A stretch of 64,000 nt of DNA from Cristatella mucedo (taxonomy: Eukaryota; Bryozoa; Phylactolaemata; Cristatellidae). This document shows positions 55,122 to 64,000 of the stretch, piece after piece; the first letter of the stretch is position 1, and each line of letters opens with the position of its first letter. Below the pieces are notes generated by a model that saw nothing but the letters and a program-made list of their open reading frames with translations, was not told where the DNA came from and made no database searches. The stretch covers positions 1,576,501 to 1,640,500 of the forward strand of contig WPIO01000041.1 in NCBI GenBank assembly GCA_009760855.2. The letters are read 5' to 3'. The position numbers and the translations under genes are program-made.

Positions 55122-55760
55122 ATGTTGGAAGGAAGTATGTCAAGTCTAGGTGTCATATTCCAAAGCGACCTCTCGTTAGACGACCATATCAGCTCCACAG
55201 TCAAATCCGCCTATTTTCAGCTTCATAACATTGCTAAAATTCGGGCTTGTTTAGATAAAGATACCACATCTAAGTTGGTCCATGCATTCGTTACATCCCG
55301 TCTCGACTTCTGCAACTCACTGCTTACTGGCCTACCAGCATGTGCGATCAGGCGATTACAGCTGGTGCAAAACTCGGCAGCTAGGCTTGTCTGCCGTGAG
55401 CGTCGCAGTTGCCACATTACTCCACTTCTCGCCGACCTGCACTGGCTACCTGTCAAGCAACGGATTGACTTCAAGGTTTTGTCGCTCACTTTTAGGTCCC
55501 TTCATTCTATGGCTCCAGCCTATCTGTCAGATATACTACCCCATCAGGCCAAGCATCGTACCACCCGCTTTTCGGAATCCAACAGTCTAGAAATACTTCA
55601 TACAAACCTTAAATCCTTTGGAGACCGTGCATTTAGTTCATATGCTCCCAAAGCCTGGAACTCCCTCCTGACCTGCGTCAGAACATCCCCTGACCTGACC
55701 ACATTTAAAAGGAACCTAAAAGCACACCTATTTAGGACAGCATTTAGTGGGTCCCCGTGA
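55122..55760 (+). CDS. L2 polyprotein C-terminal domain, uninterrupted
   Basis: A 212-codon open frame. From about codon 8 it is L2: LGVIFQSDLSLDDHISSTVK near the start, ARLVCRERRSCHITPLLADL in the middle, terminus FRTAFSGSP (last residue P where other copies have L). It lies C-terminal to the RT catalytic motifs, so no enzyme activity is expected. The first codons come from the host element and are not part of L2. The lack of any lesion indicates a recent insertion. Confidence 0.85.
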   Translation: MLEGSMSSLGVIFQSDLSLDDHISSTVKSAYFQLHNIAKIRACLDKDTTSKLVHAFVTSRLDFCNSLLTGLPACAIRRLQLVQNSAARLVCRERRSCHITPLLADLHWLPVKQRIDFKVLSLTFRSLHSMAPAYLSDILPHQAKHRTTRFSESNSLEILHTNLKSFGDRAFSSYAPKAWNSLLTCVRTSPDLTTFKRNLKAHLFRTAFSGSP

Positions 55761-55991
55761 TTCGTCCTTGATGTGCTTATGCGTGCTGACACTTCGCATG
55801 CTGCCACTAACCACATTTGCATGCTGACCCTGTGCATGTCACCCCTAACCATATTATTCATTTTTTTTGTTTTTCAAGCATGATTTTACTTACCGTTCAA
55901 TTGCATTTCACTTTACAGCAAATGTATAGCGCCTAGAGAGAGATTTAGTTCTCTGAGGGCGCTTTATCAAGTGAATTATTATTATTATTAT
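55145..55991 (+). mobile_element. Young L2 LINE, 5'-truncated
   Basis: The last about 205 codons of the polyprotein, 3' UTR, hairpin and (ATT)n, flanked by aagt (55,141-55,144 and 55,992-55,995). Nearly identical to the 10.2 and 26.2 kb copies. Confidence 0.95.
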
Positions 55992-56361
55992 AAGTGGTTA
56001 GTGATAACATGCACAAAGCCAGCATAACTGAGCCAACAAAGGATTATTCCCACTTTCAGAATAAATGCCGTGAGGAGCAGGTGAGTTTTTGAATTAGAAT
56101 TTTAAATTTAACTATTTTAAAGCCGAGTTCCAGGCTTCGAGAGCATACCAACTGAAGGGCAGTCTGCAAAGGATACGAAGCTGGCTAGAGACTCAGGTAA
56201 ACGACTTGAGTCAGATTGCCAGTGGTACGATGCAAAGCCTTGTTAGAAAGTTTTTCGGACAGGTATGCTGAAGCAAGATAATAAAGAGACTTAAATGTGA
56301 GTGACCAATTCTTGAAGTTGGTTCGCTGCTTGCCTGGATTGCCGGTTCAGGTAGGTAAGTA

Positions 56362-56786
56362 TGTGGGCGTGGCCACGCCCACAGTGTCGTTCCGCCCCAT
56401 CCGGACTCACACCACGCCGCCCGGCCGACGGGCGCGCTGAGAACCGCATCATTAGGTGCTCCAGTGGACAGTATCGGCTGACTAAGCTGCATTTAATTGC
56501 AACGGGTCAGCTGTGGTTGCGTGACCTCCTAGTCCTGCAGCGAAGCACTTTCTGCTTGTCCACCTACCTGTTTGGACGCTATCCCCTCTCTCTCTCCTCT
56601 CCAGCTCACTTTTTCTCCTCTCCACTGACGCTCCGGAGCTGCTTCTACGACGGCTACTACATCCGTATGTAAGCTCGCACGCTTGCGTATAATGCAATAC
56701 AGCCGTCGTCGTCAGTACGAGAACCGGCTTGTTGGGGCAACCTTCATTCTTCGTCGCACCGCTATCTTGAGCACGAGCCCCTACAA
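56362..56786 (+). repeat. 5' LTR
   Basis: Begins TGTGGGCGTGGCCACGCCCA, a short palindrome. It shares with LTR2 'acagtatcggctgactaagc', 'tgcaacgggtcagctgtgg', 'ggctactacatccgtatgta' and 'aatacagccgtcgtcgt'. Confidence 0.88.
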
Positions 56787-56787
56787 A

Positions 56788-56802
56788 TTGGTGACCCTGA
56801 CG
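56788..56802 (+). promoter_or_regulatory. Primer-binding site (TTGGTGACCCTGACG)
   Basis: It starts two bases after the LTR and has the TGG start expected where the CCA end of a tRNA primer anneals. TTGGTGACCC-type sites are typical of some Ty3/Gypsy lineages. Confidence 0.75.
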
Positions 56803-57293
56803 ATTGATTCGGACATACAACCTCGCTCGACCGAAAACAACTCGACGCACATACGCAACTCAGCAAATGACCACCAACGACTCGAAACCAAAACTCGGCG
56901 GCGACGAACCAACCACGATCAACCGGTACGCCCATTTACTACTGCGAAGCCTCTCGGCGCTCGTCAGTGACGCTCCCCTCCACATATGTGCGGCTACGTC
57001 ACAACGCCGCCGCCGACCGGGCGCTGCTCGGCACCGACTACGTCGCCACCATGTGCTGGTTGGAGACGTATGGCCCAACGTGGGTGCTGCTAGGCTACCG
57101 CACCGTCGCCTACGGCTACCGACCTCTGGGCCTCGAACGACACGCGTAACCGCGCTCAGTTTCACTACACGCCTCGACTGCGCTTGACGCTCCTGTTCGT
57201 GAATACTTCGGCATGTTTCCGGTTACTTCGGCATGTTTCATGTTTAGTGATTCCGTCGCTTGTCTCTCGCCGCGCGACTGGGAGGTGACCCTT

Positions 57294-57725
57294 TATGGGC
57301 GTGACTACGCCCAAGTCATTCCACCACAGCCAGACTCACCGCCCCGCCTGGCCAACGGGCTCGAGTACCGGCTCATTAGGCGCTGCAGTTGGACAGTATC
57401 GGCTGACTAAGCTGGATTTAATTGCAACGGGTCAGCTGTGGGCGTCTGACCCGCATGTCCGGCAGCAAGGGACTCTCTGCCTGTGCGTCGTCCTGTACGC
57501 ACGATATCCACTCTCCCTCCCTCTCTCTTCTCTCTGCACGTTCCAGAGCTGCTCCCGAAATGGCTACTACATCCGTATGTAAGCTCGCACACTTGCGTTG
57601 CCTGCGTACAATTCAATACAGCCGTCGTCGTCACGGCCTCAACAACCGGCTTGTGGGGGGGGGGGGAGGGGGCAACGTTCATCTTAGTTTCGCCGCCAGC
57701 CGCGATCGTGCACACGAGCCTCTAA
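57294..57725 (+). repeat. 3' LTR
   Basis: Begins TATGGGCGTGACTACGCCCA. It has the same order of shared phrases as LTR1, with substitutions and a G15-like run near 57,654. The difference between the LTRs indicates an insertion that is not recent. Confidence 0.88.
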
Positions 57726-57840
57726 GAGTAGTGTTGCAGTTTGGGGGTTGAGACGTTCACCAGGGCAGCCATGCCTAGCTCCAGAGTTATGTAACAATTA
57801 CAAGCGTCTTATTGCACAGGCCGGAAGACTGTCGAATAGT

Positions 57841-59738
57841 CATAATAATATTAATAATGCACTTGATAAAGCGCCCTCAGAGAACTTAATCTCTCTCTCT
57901 AGGCGCTTTACATTTGCTGCAAAGTGAAATGCAATTGAATGGTAAGTAAAATCATGCTTGAAAAACAAACAAAATGAATAACATGGTTAGGGGTGACATG
58001 CACAGGGTCAGCATGCAAATGTGGTTAGTGGCAGCATGCACAGTGTCAGCACGCATAAGCACATCAAGGACGAATCACAGGGACCCACTAAATGCTGTCC
58101 TAAATAGGTGTGTTTTTAAGTTCCTTTTAAATGTGGTCAGGTCAGGGGATGTTCTGACGCAGGTCGGGAGGGAGTTCTAGGCTTTGGGAGCATACGAACT
58201 AAATGCACGGTCTCCAAAGGATTTCAGGTTTGTACGAGGTATTTGCAGACTGTTGGATTCCGAAAAGCGGGTGGAACGATGTTTGACCTGATGGGAGAGT
58301 ATATCTGAAAGATAGGCTGGAGCCATATAATGAAGGGACCTAAAAGTGAGCGACTAAACCTTGAAGTCAATCCGTTGCTTGCCTGGTAGCCAGTGCAGGT
58401 CGGCGAGAAGTGGAGTAATGTGGCAACTGCGACGCTCACGACAGACAAGCCTAGCTGCAGAGTTTTGCACCAGCTGCAATCACCTGATCGCACATGCTGG
58501 TAGGCCAGTAAGCAGTGAGTTGCAGAAGTCGAGACTGGATGTAACGAATGCATGGGCCAACTTAGATGTGGTATCCTCATCTAAACAAGCCCGAATTTTA
58601 GCAATGTTATGAAGCTGAAAATAGGCTGATTTGACTGTGGAGCTGATATGGTCGTCTAACGAGAGGTCGCTTTGGAGTATGACACCTAGATTTCGAGCTG
58701 ATTCAACTGGAGATATGCGGGCAGAGCCAATTTTTAGAGTCAGCCTTTCCAATCTCTGAATCACACTGGGTTGCCCATAACAAGTAAGTTAGTTTCATCA
58801 TTGCTTAGTTTTAGAAAATTTGCTGCCATCCATGTGCGGATGTCATCAATACATGCAGCAAGTGAGTTTAGAGAATTTGAGGTGCTCGAAGGCTGGGAGG
58901 GATCAAAGCAAAGGTACAACTGAGTGTCATCCGCATAGAAGTGAAAGCCTAGATTGTGCTTGGCAATCACATCAGCAAGAGGGAGAGTATAAACCGTGAA
59001 ATGAACCGGACCTAGCACGGAGCCCTGAGGTACTCCATATTTTAGAGGTACTTCAGATGATCTTTGTCCATTCACTTCAATGCTCTGGAGTCTCCCACTG
59101 AGATAGGACCTGAACTACTGCAGAGCAGTGCCAGTAATGCCCAGGTGAGATGAGAAGCGCTCTAGAAGAACTTTATGATCGATGGTATCAAAAGCTGCCC
59201 AAAGGTCGAGCAAAACAAGCAGAGTCACTTTACCCATGTCTGCATTCCTAAGTAGGTCGTTGTATACCCTTAGCAATGCTGACTCTGTGGAGTGATTAGC
59301 TGTAAAGCCAGACTGGAACTTACTAGCAAGGTTTAAAGTTTCGATATATGAGTTCAGCTGGTCTGCCACGACCCGTTCCAGTGTCTTTGATAGGAATGGT
59401 AGAAGGGAGACAGGGCGGTAGTTGCTTAAGTTCTCTTGGTCTAGTGTAGCTTTCTTGAGAAGTGGCCTGACTACAGCTTTTTTGAAAGGTGCTGGGACGT
59501 GACCTGAGGCTAATGACATTCTAATGATGTTAGTTATGCATGGCAGCAGCAGATCAATGCAACGTAGGAGCAGGACAGTGGGAATAGGGTCAAGAGAACT
59601 TGTCTTCTTTGATTGAGATACGAACTTTAGGACTAGATCACTAGTGACCTGCTTAAATGCAGACATTGAGGGGCAGCCAGGAACCTAGGAACAGCATTCT
59701 AGTGGGGAGGTTGTCTTCGCTGGGATGGATTCCCTGTG
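57841..59738 (-). mobile_element. L2 LINE, 1.9 kb, 5'-truncated
   Basis: The minus strand runs from the linker (MSAFKQVTSDLVLK) through RT and C-terminus to 3' UTR, hairpin and (ATT)n. Flanked by atagt at 57,836-57,840 and 59,739-59,743. It is close in sequence to the 35.3 kb copy. Confidence 0.94.
58090..59666 (-). pseudogene. L2 reverse transcriptase with several lesions
   Basis: Frame 59,115-59,666 carries NYRPVSLLPFLSKTLE and the motif A region (AAFDTIDH); it stops where the conserved Trp of LQWFRSYL is TAG (59,115). Frame 58,761-59,075 holds GVPQGSVLGP and FYADD; a missing T in 'ctgggttgcc' shifts it. Frame 58,480-58,764 ends at CAIR followed by TGA, in place of Arg. The catalytic residues remain but the protein cannot be made whole. 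Confidence 0.92.
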
Positions 59739-60290
59739 ATAGTGAGTTACAGATGTCAGCTATGTGAGTTACAGAAGTCCATGTGAAATGTTACGATGGC
59801 ATAGACAAATATAGCATCCCTATCTAACTTATCGTCATTAACTATAGCATCCACGATAGCATCCTCATCTAACAGGCCCAAATTTTATGTTTGTAGCTTA
59901 AAGTCGGCAGAACTGCCTGAGGAGCAGATGTTGCCGGCCATCAACTGAAAGGTTCCTTTGGACTGTGACATTAGATTTCGTGCAGAAGAAACACAATATA
60001 TTCTAACCAGCCCATATTGAAGGCTAGGGTTTTCAGGTTTTTGTAGTCCTAGGCTTGCCAGTGTCAAGTAAGTTGGTTTAACCTCATTCAACCTGAAAAA
60101 GGTAGATGCCATCTAAAAGTGCATCATAGCAATAAATTCAGCAGTTGAGTTAGAACGAATCTGAAGTGCTAGATGGAAGATAGAAATCAAAGCAAGGGCA
60201 AGGGTCTGCCATCTGCATAGTAGTTAAATCACAAGTTAAATCCTAGATTGTGCTGGGCATTTACGTAGTTGCTTGTTAGTGATTTCTCAT

Positions 60291-60925
60291 AGATTTGTGA
60301 TGAGGCGTTTCAAAATCGATCGTTCCAGGCCATCAGTATAGAGGACATCGTCGCTAGTTTATATCAGCGACTGAAGCAATAGTGTCATGTCGAATAAGCA
60401 CACTAGAGCACATCGAAGAGATGCATTATTTCTTGCACGGACTAAAAGGTGGTGTTTATGCTTTGGAAGCCTAATTCAGCTGGATTTTCCTATTTCAAGT
60501 ACCAATCACGAATACCAAATACGCATGAAGTTATGCTGGTGTATCTGGATGCCAAGCATCGTTCCAAGATGCTTGCATCATTCTAAGCTTCGTTTCAATC
60601 AACGTTCCAAGGCAGTGGCATAGGCTCTGGTCGGGGCTCTGGTCTGGCTATAATTTCATGAATAGTACCAGCCACTACATGGCTTAGATCAGCATCCTAT
60701 GTGGTAGTTGCAAGCATCCTCCCGACGCTATTTGTTCATGGAACAGCTCATTTAAAATTCTAATAACTCATTAGCCCATACAACTCAAAGTAAAAACTGT
60801 ATAAAAGCACGTGCCCTAGCATGATAATTGTAAGTATCTAAGTGCAGGTGTAGCTAGTTTGTGGAGTACATGGATTTTTGAATGCCCATTGAAGCTGCTG
60901 AACGGTTCATCGACATGCAGGTAAA
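60291..60925. other. Unannotated interval
   Basis: AT-rich. The 78-codon frame at 60,387-60,623 has no recognisable motif. Confidence 0.4.
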
Positions 60926-61128
60926 GTAATAATAAAAATGGTAATAGTAACAATACATTTGTACAGTGCCTTCAGAGAAATAATCACTGTATTGGCACTT
61001 TACATATGTTTCAAAGGCAGCATGGTAGAATGGTTAGTGGCAGTATGCTCAATTAAAGCAAGGTCAACATCGTTAAAGATGACATGCAAAAGGTCAGCAT
61101 GCAAATATGGTTAGTGGCAAGTTGCCTG
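60926..61128 (-). mobile_element. Old L2-type 3' UTR and tail
   Basis: 'gtacagtgccttcagagaaa' hairpin relic, then 'ggttagtggcagtatgctca' and 'gatgacatgcaaaaggtcag' 3' UTR words. Confidence 0.75.
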
Positions 61129-61139
61129 GTTTTAACGGC

Positions 61140-61245
61140 TTTGTGTTAGCAGCAGAAGAGCCTTAGAAGCTACCATCTCACTTGCTCACATTGGGCAATA
61201 AAGATTGCCCCAAACTGCGACCAGGGTCGTGAAGTACAAGCATGC
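61140..61245 (-). mobile_element. SINE S1 relic
   Basis: 'agcagcagaagagccttaga', 'gggcaataaagattgcccca' and 'gcgaccagggtcgtgaa' are a decayed antisense S1. Confidence 0.6.
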
Positions 61246-61955
61246 ACATTCACAGCATCCACCACCTCATTCCTGTGCCTCAAGATTAAGATAATCGTAT
61301 TAGGACAATGTCACTTCCTTTCTTTTTTGGGTGGCATGTACCAGAAAAAGTTAGAATTCGCATTAATCACGTAAAACAATTTTTGCTATGCTACAGATGG
61401 TCGGAGTAATTAATGCACGACCAGGATTAATTCGTGTGACCGTGGAGTTTTAAAAGCAGAAAACCAAAAAAACAGATGTTTATGCGACCTGTTGCTTAAT
61501 GCTTGATGGTGTGTTGATCCACGAGCAAGTTACCTCAGACATTCACCGTGGAACGATGGCCTGCTTCATGAATCTTGGCTTCGATAACAAGAATATTATG
61601 TCGAGGATCATGGAAGGCTCCATTTCTATGCTAGCTGCACAGAAGGGAAACTACACATTCATTGCATTCATGATTTTACTCGGCTTCTGTCTGCAGGATC
61701 TCATAAAGTGCCGAGCCAAAAGAGGCTTTGAAAGTGGCAGCGAAAGCTGGCAATAGTGTAGCAGCAATAGTTACAGTACTTACAACTATTAGTATAGCAA
61801 TATAAGCAATAGGTATAGTACTTATAACTTATAGTACTCAAACGGCATGAACATTAGCATGTCAGCATTAGTATCTGTTTATATTTGACATATTTTGGAG
61901 TGCATGTGCTTAGGGGTTATTAAAATATATATACATAAGCTGTTCTATGAGCAGA
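61246..61955. other. Unannotated interval with a short plus-strand frame
   Basis: The frame 61,499-61,756 (85 codons) includes a hydrophobic stretch FIAFMILLGFCLQDLI but has no homologue I recognise. Degenerate 'agtacttata' repeats follow at 61,770-61,840. Confidence 0.35.
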
Positions 61956-61956
61956 T

Positions 61957-62500
61957 AATAGTAATAATAATTTGCATAACACCCTCAGAGAGCTGAATTT
62001 CTTTCTATGCACTTTACAGATGCTGTAAAGAAAGCTTGAACAAACAAATAGTGGTAACGTTTGCGATGCCATCAAGCATAAAATTGTTAAAAAGTCATGA
62101 ACAGGATCGACATATTAATACGGAAAGTAGCAGCAGGAACAATGTCTACACGCACAAGCACACAAGAACAAGGACCCATTAAAGGCTGTAAAAAACAGGT
62201 GTCTAAAGCTTCTTTTTAAATGTCGACCTGTAAGGGGATGTCGTGACGTCATTCACCAGTGAGATCCAGGCTTTGGGAGCATATGAACCTATGGAACGGG
62301 CTCTACAGGTTTTAAGGTTCGTACAAGGTATAGCTTAGCGACAGAACCTTAAAGTCGATACCCTGCTTGATTGGGAGAGACTGCAGCTCGGCGAGAAGTG
62401 GTGTGATGTGGCAACTGTGCTGATCACGACAGACAAGCCTAGCTGCAGAGTTTTGCACCAACTGTAAGCACCTGATTGCAGATAGCATTGGAACACTGCT
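61957..62500 (-). mobile_element. Old L2 LINE with internal deletion
   Basis: AAT-rich tail, worn hairpin, 3' UTR and C-terminal coding sequence. About 110 bp found in other copies are missing at 'aaggtata|gcttagcgac' (about 62,331). Confidence 0.85.
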
Positions 62501-62970
62501 CGTAGCTAAGAAGACGCTGATCTAACCCTTGCGTTCATCGGTTCAATACATTAGAATATTACCAAAAAACTGAGATTGCACGTGCAAAGATCACTTTTAC
62601 AAACAATAGACACGAAAACGCAAATGCAATCATAACGAACTCGAACCCAGCAGCCACACCTCAATCACCTAGAGCACTCATGATTTCAGCTTGAAACAGG
62701 CAATCCAGCTGCGCAACACTCTTATGGACACGCAATCCGTGAGCATTTCAACCCCGCCGGAAGCAGCTAATTGATTAGGCTGCTATTGCCACACATAACG
62801 AATTCCAATTCGCAGCCATACTACCAAGAATAATAAATATATAAATAGCATATTTTATAAATTACTACTTAATAACTCAACACCTCTACCGTTAGTACCC
62901 CGGAAGCACGCAGGGCTGGCCGAGCTGCCTCAATTGTCCCACCACCCTCCCGGCATTCATTTCTCGCCAG
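62501..62970. other. Unannotated interval upstream of the TATA box
   Basis: AT-rich to about 62,880, then GC-richer. No repeat recognised. Confidence 0.4.
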
Positions 62971-62975
62971 TTCCA

Positions 62976-62983
62976 TATATAAA
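62976..62983 (+). promoter_or_regulatory. TATA box candidate
   Basis: TATATAAA in a GC-rich setting, preceded by an ATTG motif at about 62,933 and followed by CpG-rich DNA. It lies 63 bp upstream of an ATG with a splice donor. Confidence 0.35.
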
Positions 62984-63045
62984 CCAGCCGCAGACGGCGA
63001 AGCGCGGCTGATTTCGAAGCCCAGTTGACTGCATAATTGAACACT

Positions 63046-63063
63046 ATGACCTATCCTAATGTG
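63046..63063 (+). CDS. Possible first coding exon (6 codons) with splice donor
   Basis: ATG ACC TAT CCT AAT GTG (MTYPNV) is followed by a consensus donor GTAAGT at 63,064-63,069. With the TATA box 63 bp upstream and GC-rich DNA downstream it has the layout of a short first exon and a CpG-rich first intron. No downstream exon is visible to the window edge at 64,000. Chance occurrence is quite possible. Confidence 0.25.
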
Positions 63064-63069
63064 GTAAGT

Positions 63070-64000
63070 CGCGCCAGTATTGCTTCGGGCCGTGCACAGA
63101 CGGCCGCGTTTTCATGACCGCCATAAGAAAGTAGAGGCAACGAGATAAAGCGTGCGTGTTGAGCTTTTTGGCAGCTGTCTGCGGGTGCGACCGGCAAGTT
63201 GGATCGGATTTCAGGAACTGTTCTGTGTGCGCTTACGTACTTTGCATTTCGTGCACTTCTCATACCCGTAAACTCGGCCGGCTGTTTATCGTCGTCCTTA
63301 GGTGGCCGAGCTACGCGCCACGACCAGTTTGCACGCCGCCGCTTGCCGTTGCGGCCAGTTGCTTCGGCGTTGCTTTGCAGTCGTCGCTCTTTTCTTTGCT
63401 GGCCAGCACTCCAGCTCGCCGCATTAGCGCGCGCGCGCTGGAGTGCCGCGCGGAGCGCCGTTGTTGCCGATCGCGCTAGCTCTATCAGCGAAGAGACCAT
63501 CCACCCCCCCCACGCACACACAAGGCCAGACACAGGTGCTGCACAGCCCCGACCGGCTAGCTGCTCCGTGCCCCGTGCTCCGTGCTTCGTGCTCCGTGCT
63601 AGGCGAACGCGTTAGGTGGCGCGCTGCAGCAGCGGCGGGTCGTTTCTGCTCATCGCCGCCTTTGTTTTCCTAATGTGCTGCCGTGCATGCCCGTGCGCGC
63701 GCCTTTCTCCTTCAATCGCCAGCACGAAGGAGCGCTAGCAGTGGGCAGCGTCGATAGATCGACGTGTAGAGGTTACTTCACCCGACCTTTTTTCTTTTAG
63801 CTTTAAAGAAAGTTTTTCTTGTTCAGTAGCTCCTATCGTGAGGCACAGACAGTGTCAGACCGTAGCTGGCAATGCTTTGGGTAACTCTTTTCCCGTGGAT
63901 TTTACTGCAGTCTTTGTAGAGCTTGCTCGCTCGAAGGTCCGACTTGCCTTGGTATGCTGGTCGAGCTCAGAGCGAGGCAGCACCTCTCGCTCTGCTCCGA
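63070..64000. other. GC-rich interval to window edge
   Basis: CpG-rich, with 'gtgctccgtgcttcgtgctc'-type repeats at 63,570-63,600. Overlapping open frames on both strands have no family motif. Confidence 0.4.

Larger units (their letters stand above)
56362..57725 (+). mobile_element. Short LTR retrotransposon (TRIM-like or internally deleted)
   Basis: Two similar LTRs (56,362-56,786 and 57,294-57,725) enclose only about 507 bp. A primer-binding site follows LTR1 directly. A short frame starting MTTNDSKPKLGGDEPT (about 56,867) resembles a gag start by position only, and no protease, RT or integrase motif is present. Flanks aagta (56,357-56,361) and gagta (57,726-57,730) look like a worn 5-bp target duplication. 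Removing the element rejoins the host L2 sequence. It would need an autonomous partner to move. Confidence 0.85.
55053..60290 (-). mobile_element. Old L2 LINE split by three younger elements
   Basis: Four minus-strand pieces follow each other in L2 order: the tail (55,053-55,140), 3' UTR and C-terminal end (55,992-56,361), a short piece of the RT C-terminal domain (57,726-57,840) and further RT coding sequence (59,739-about 60,290). All share the diverged subfamily character seen at 16.65 kb. The gaps are exactly filled by the L2 at 55,145, the LTR element at 56,362 and the L2 at 57,841. No open frame survives. Confidence 0.8.

Noticed and set aside
61499-61756. Small membrane protein gene
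   Set aside because: One hydrophobic stretch in an 85-codon frame without homology or promoter context. Kept only as an interval note.

Overview
This is a 64 kb piece of a metazoan nuclear genome in which I recognise no complete cellular protein-coding gene. It reads as an intergenic (or very large intronic) stretch made mostly of layered transposable elements, microsatellites and CpG-rich unique sequence. The organism cannot be named from the sequence alone. L2-clade LINEs with (ATT)n tails, tRNA-headed SINEs that borrow the LINE tail, abundant (AT)n/(AG)n/(GT)n arrays, and CpG that is not obviously depleted fit a jawless vertebrate or another aquatic deuterostome or invertebrate better than a mammal. 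That is an inference held with low confidence.

The dominant element is one L2-clade non-LTR retrotransposon, present in more than 30 pieces on both strands. Nearly all are 5'-truncated. They share a 3' end that folds into a hairpin (arms around AAAGCGCC and GGCGCTTT) followed by (ATT)n. The best copy (35,328-38,650, minus strand) keeps the endonuclease and reverse transcriptase and is broken by two stop codons and two homopolymer frameshifts. A second LINE family, here called family B, carries a different 3' tail (18.3, 19.4, 24.1, 42.6, 43.4, 44.4 and 49.6 kb). Two main tRNA-derived SINE families occur: S1 (tRNA head, tail ending ...TCTGTCGCTATACAAA) and S2 (tRNA head joined to the L2 hairpin tail).

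Other mobile elements are an LTR element of about 1.36 kb with two LTRs, a primer-binding site and a 0.5 kb interior (56.36-57.73 kb); a solo LTR with 5-bp target duplications (53.15-53.46 kb) and a decayed relative at 48.5 kb; a fossil pogo/Tigger-like transposase (44.65-46.09 kb); and a 114-bp MITE-like inverted-repeat element (28.2 kb).

Layout: 0-5 kb, LINE and SINE relics; 4.7-7.9 kb, CpG-rich island-like DNA; 8-16 kb, L2 copies, an (AT)n array, a CCTA array and a perfect hairpin; 16.3-19.1 kb, a long polypurine tract with a 40-bp minisatellite; 19.7-25.7 kb, mostly unique DNA with GC-rich islands; 26.2-27.75 and 35.3-38.65 kb, long L2 copies; 40-43.5 kb, mixed LINE and SINE relics; 44.6-46.1 kb, the DNA transposon fossil; 47.9-49 kb, a degenerate repeat; 49.5-60.3 kb, deeply nested retroelement stacks; 62.5-64 kb, GC-rich DNA with a TATA box and a possible tiny first exon.

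The most informative structures are the nested stacks, especially 55.05-60.29 kb, where one old L2 has been split by two younger L2 copies and the short LTR element. They give relative ages for the families. All family and superfamily assignments come from motifs read by eye.
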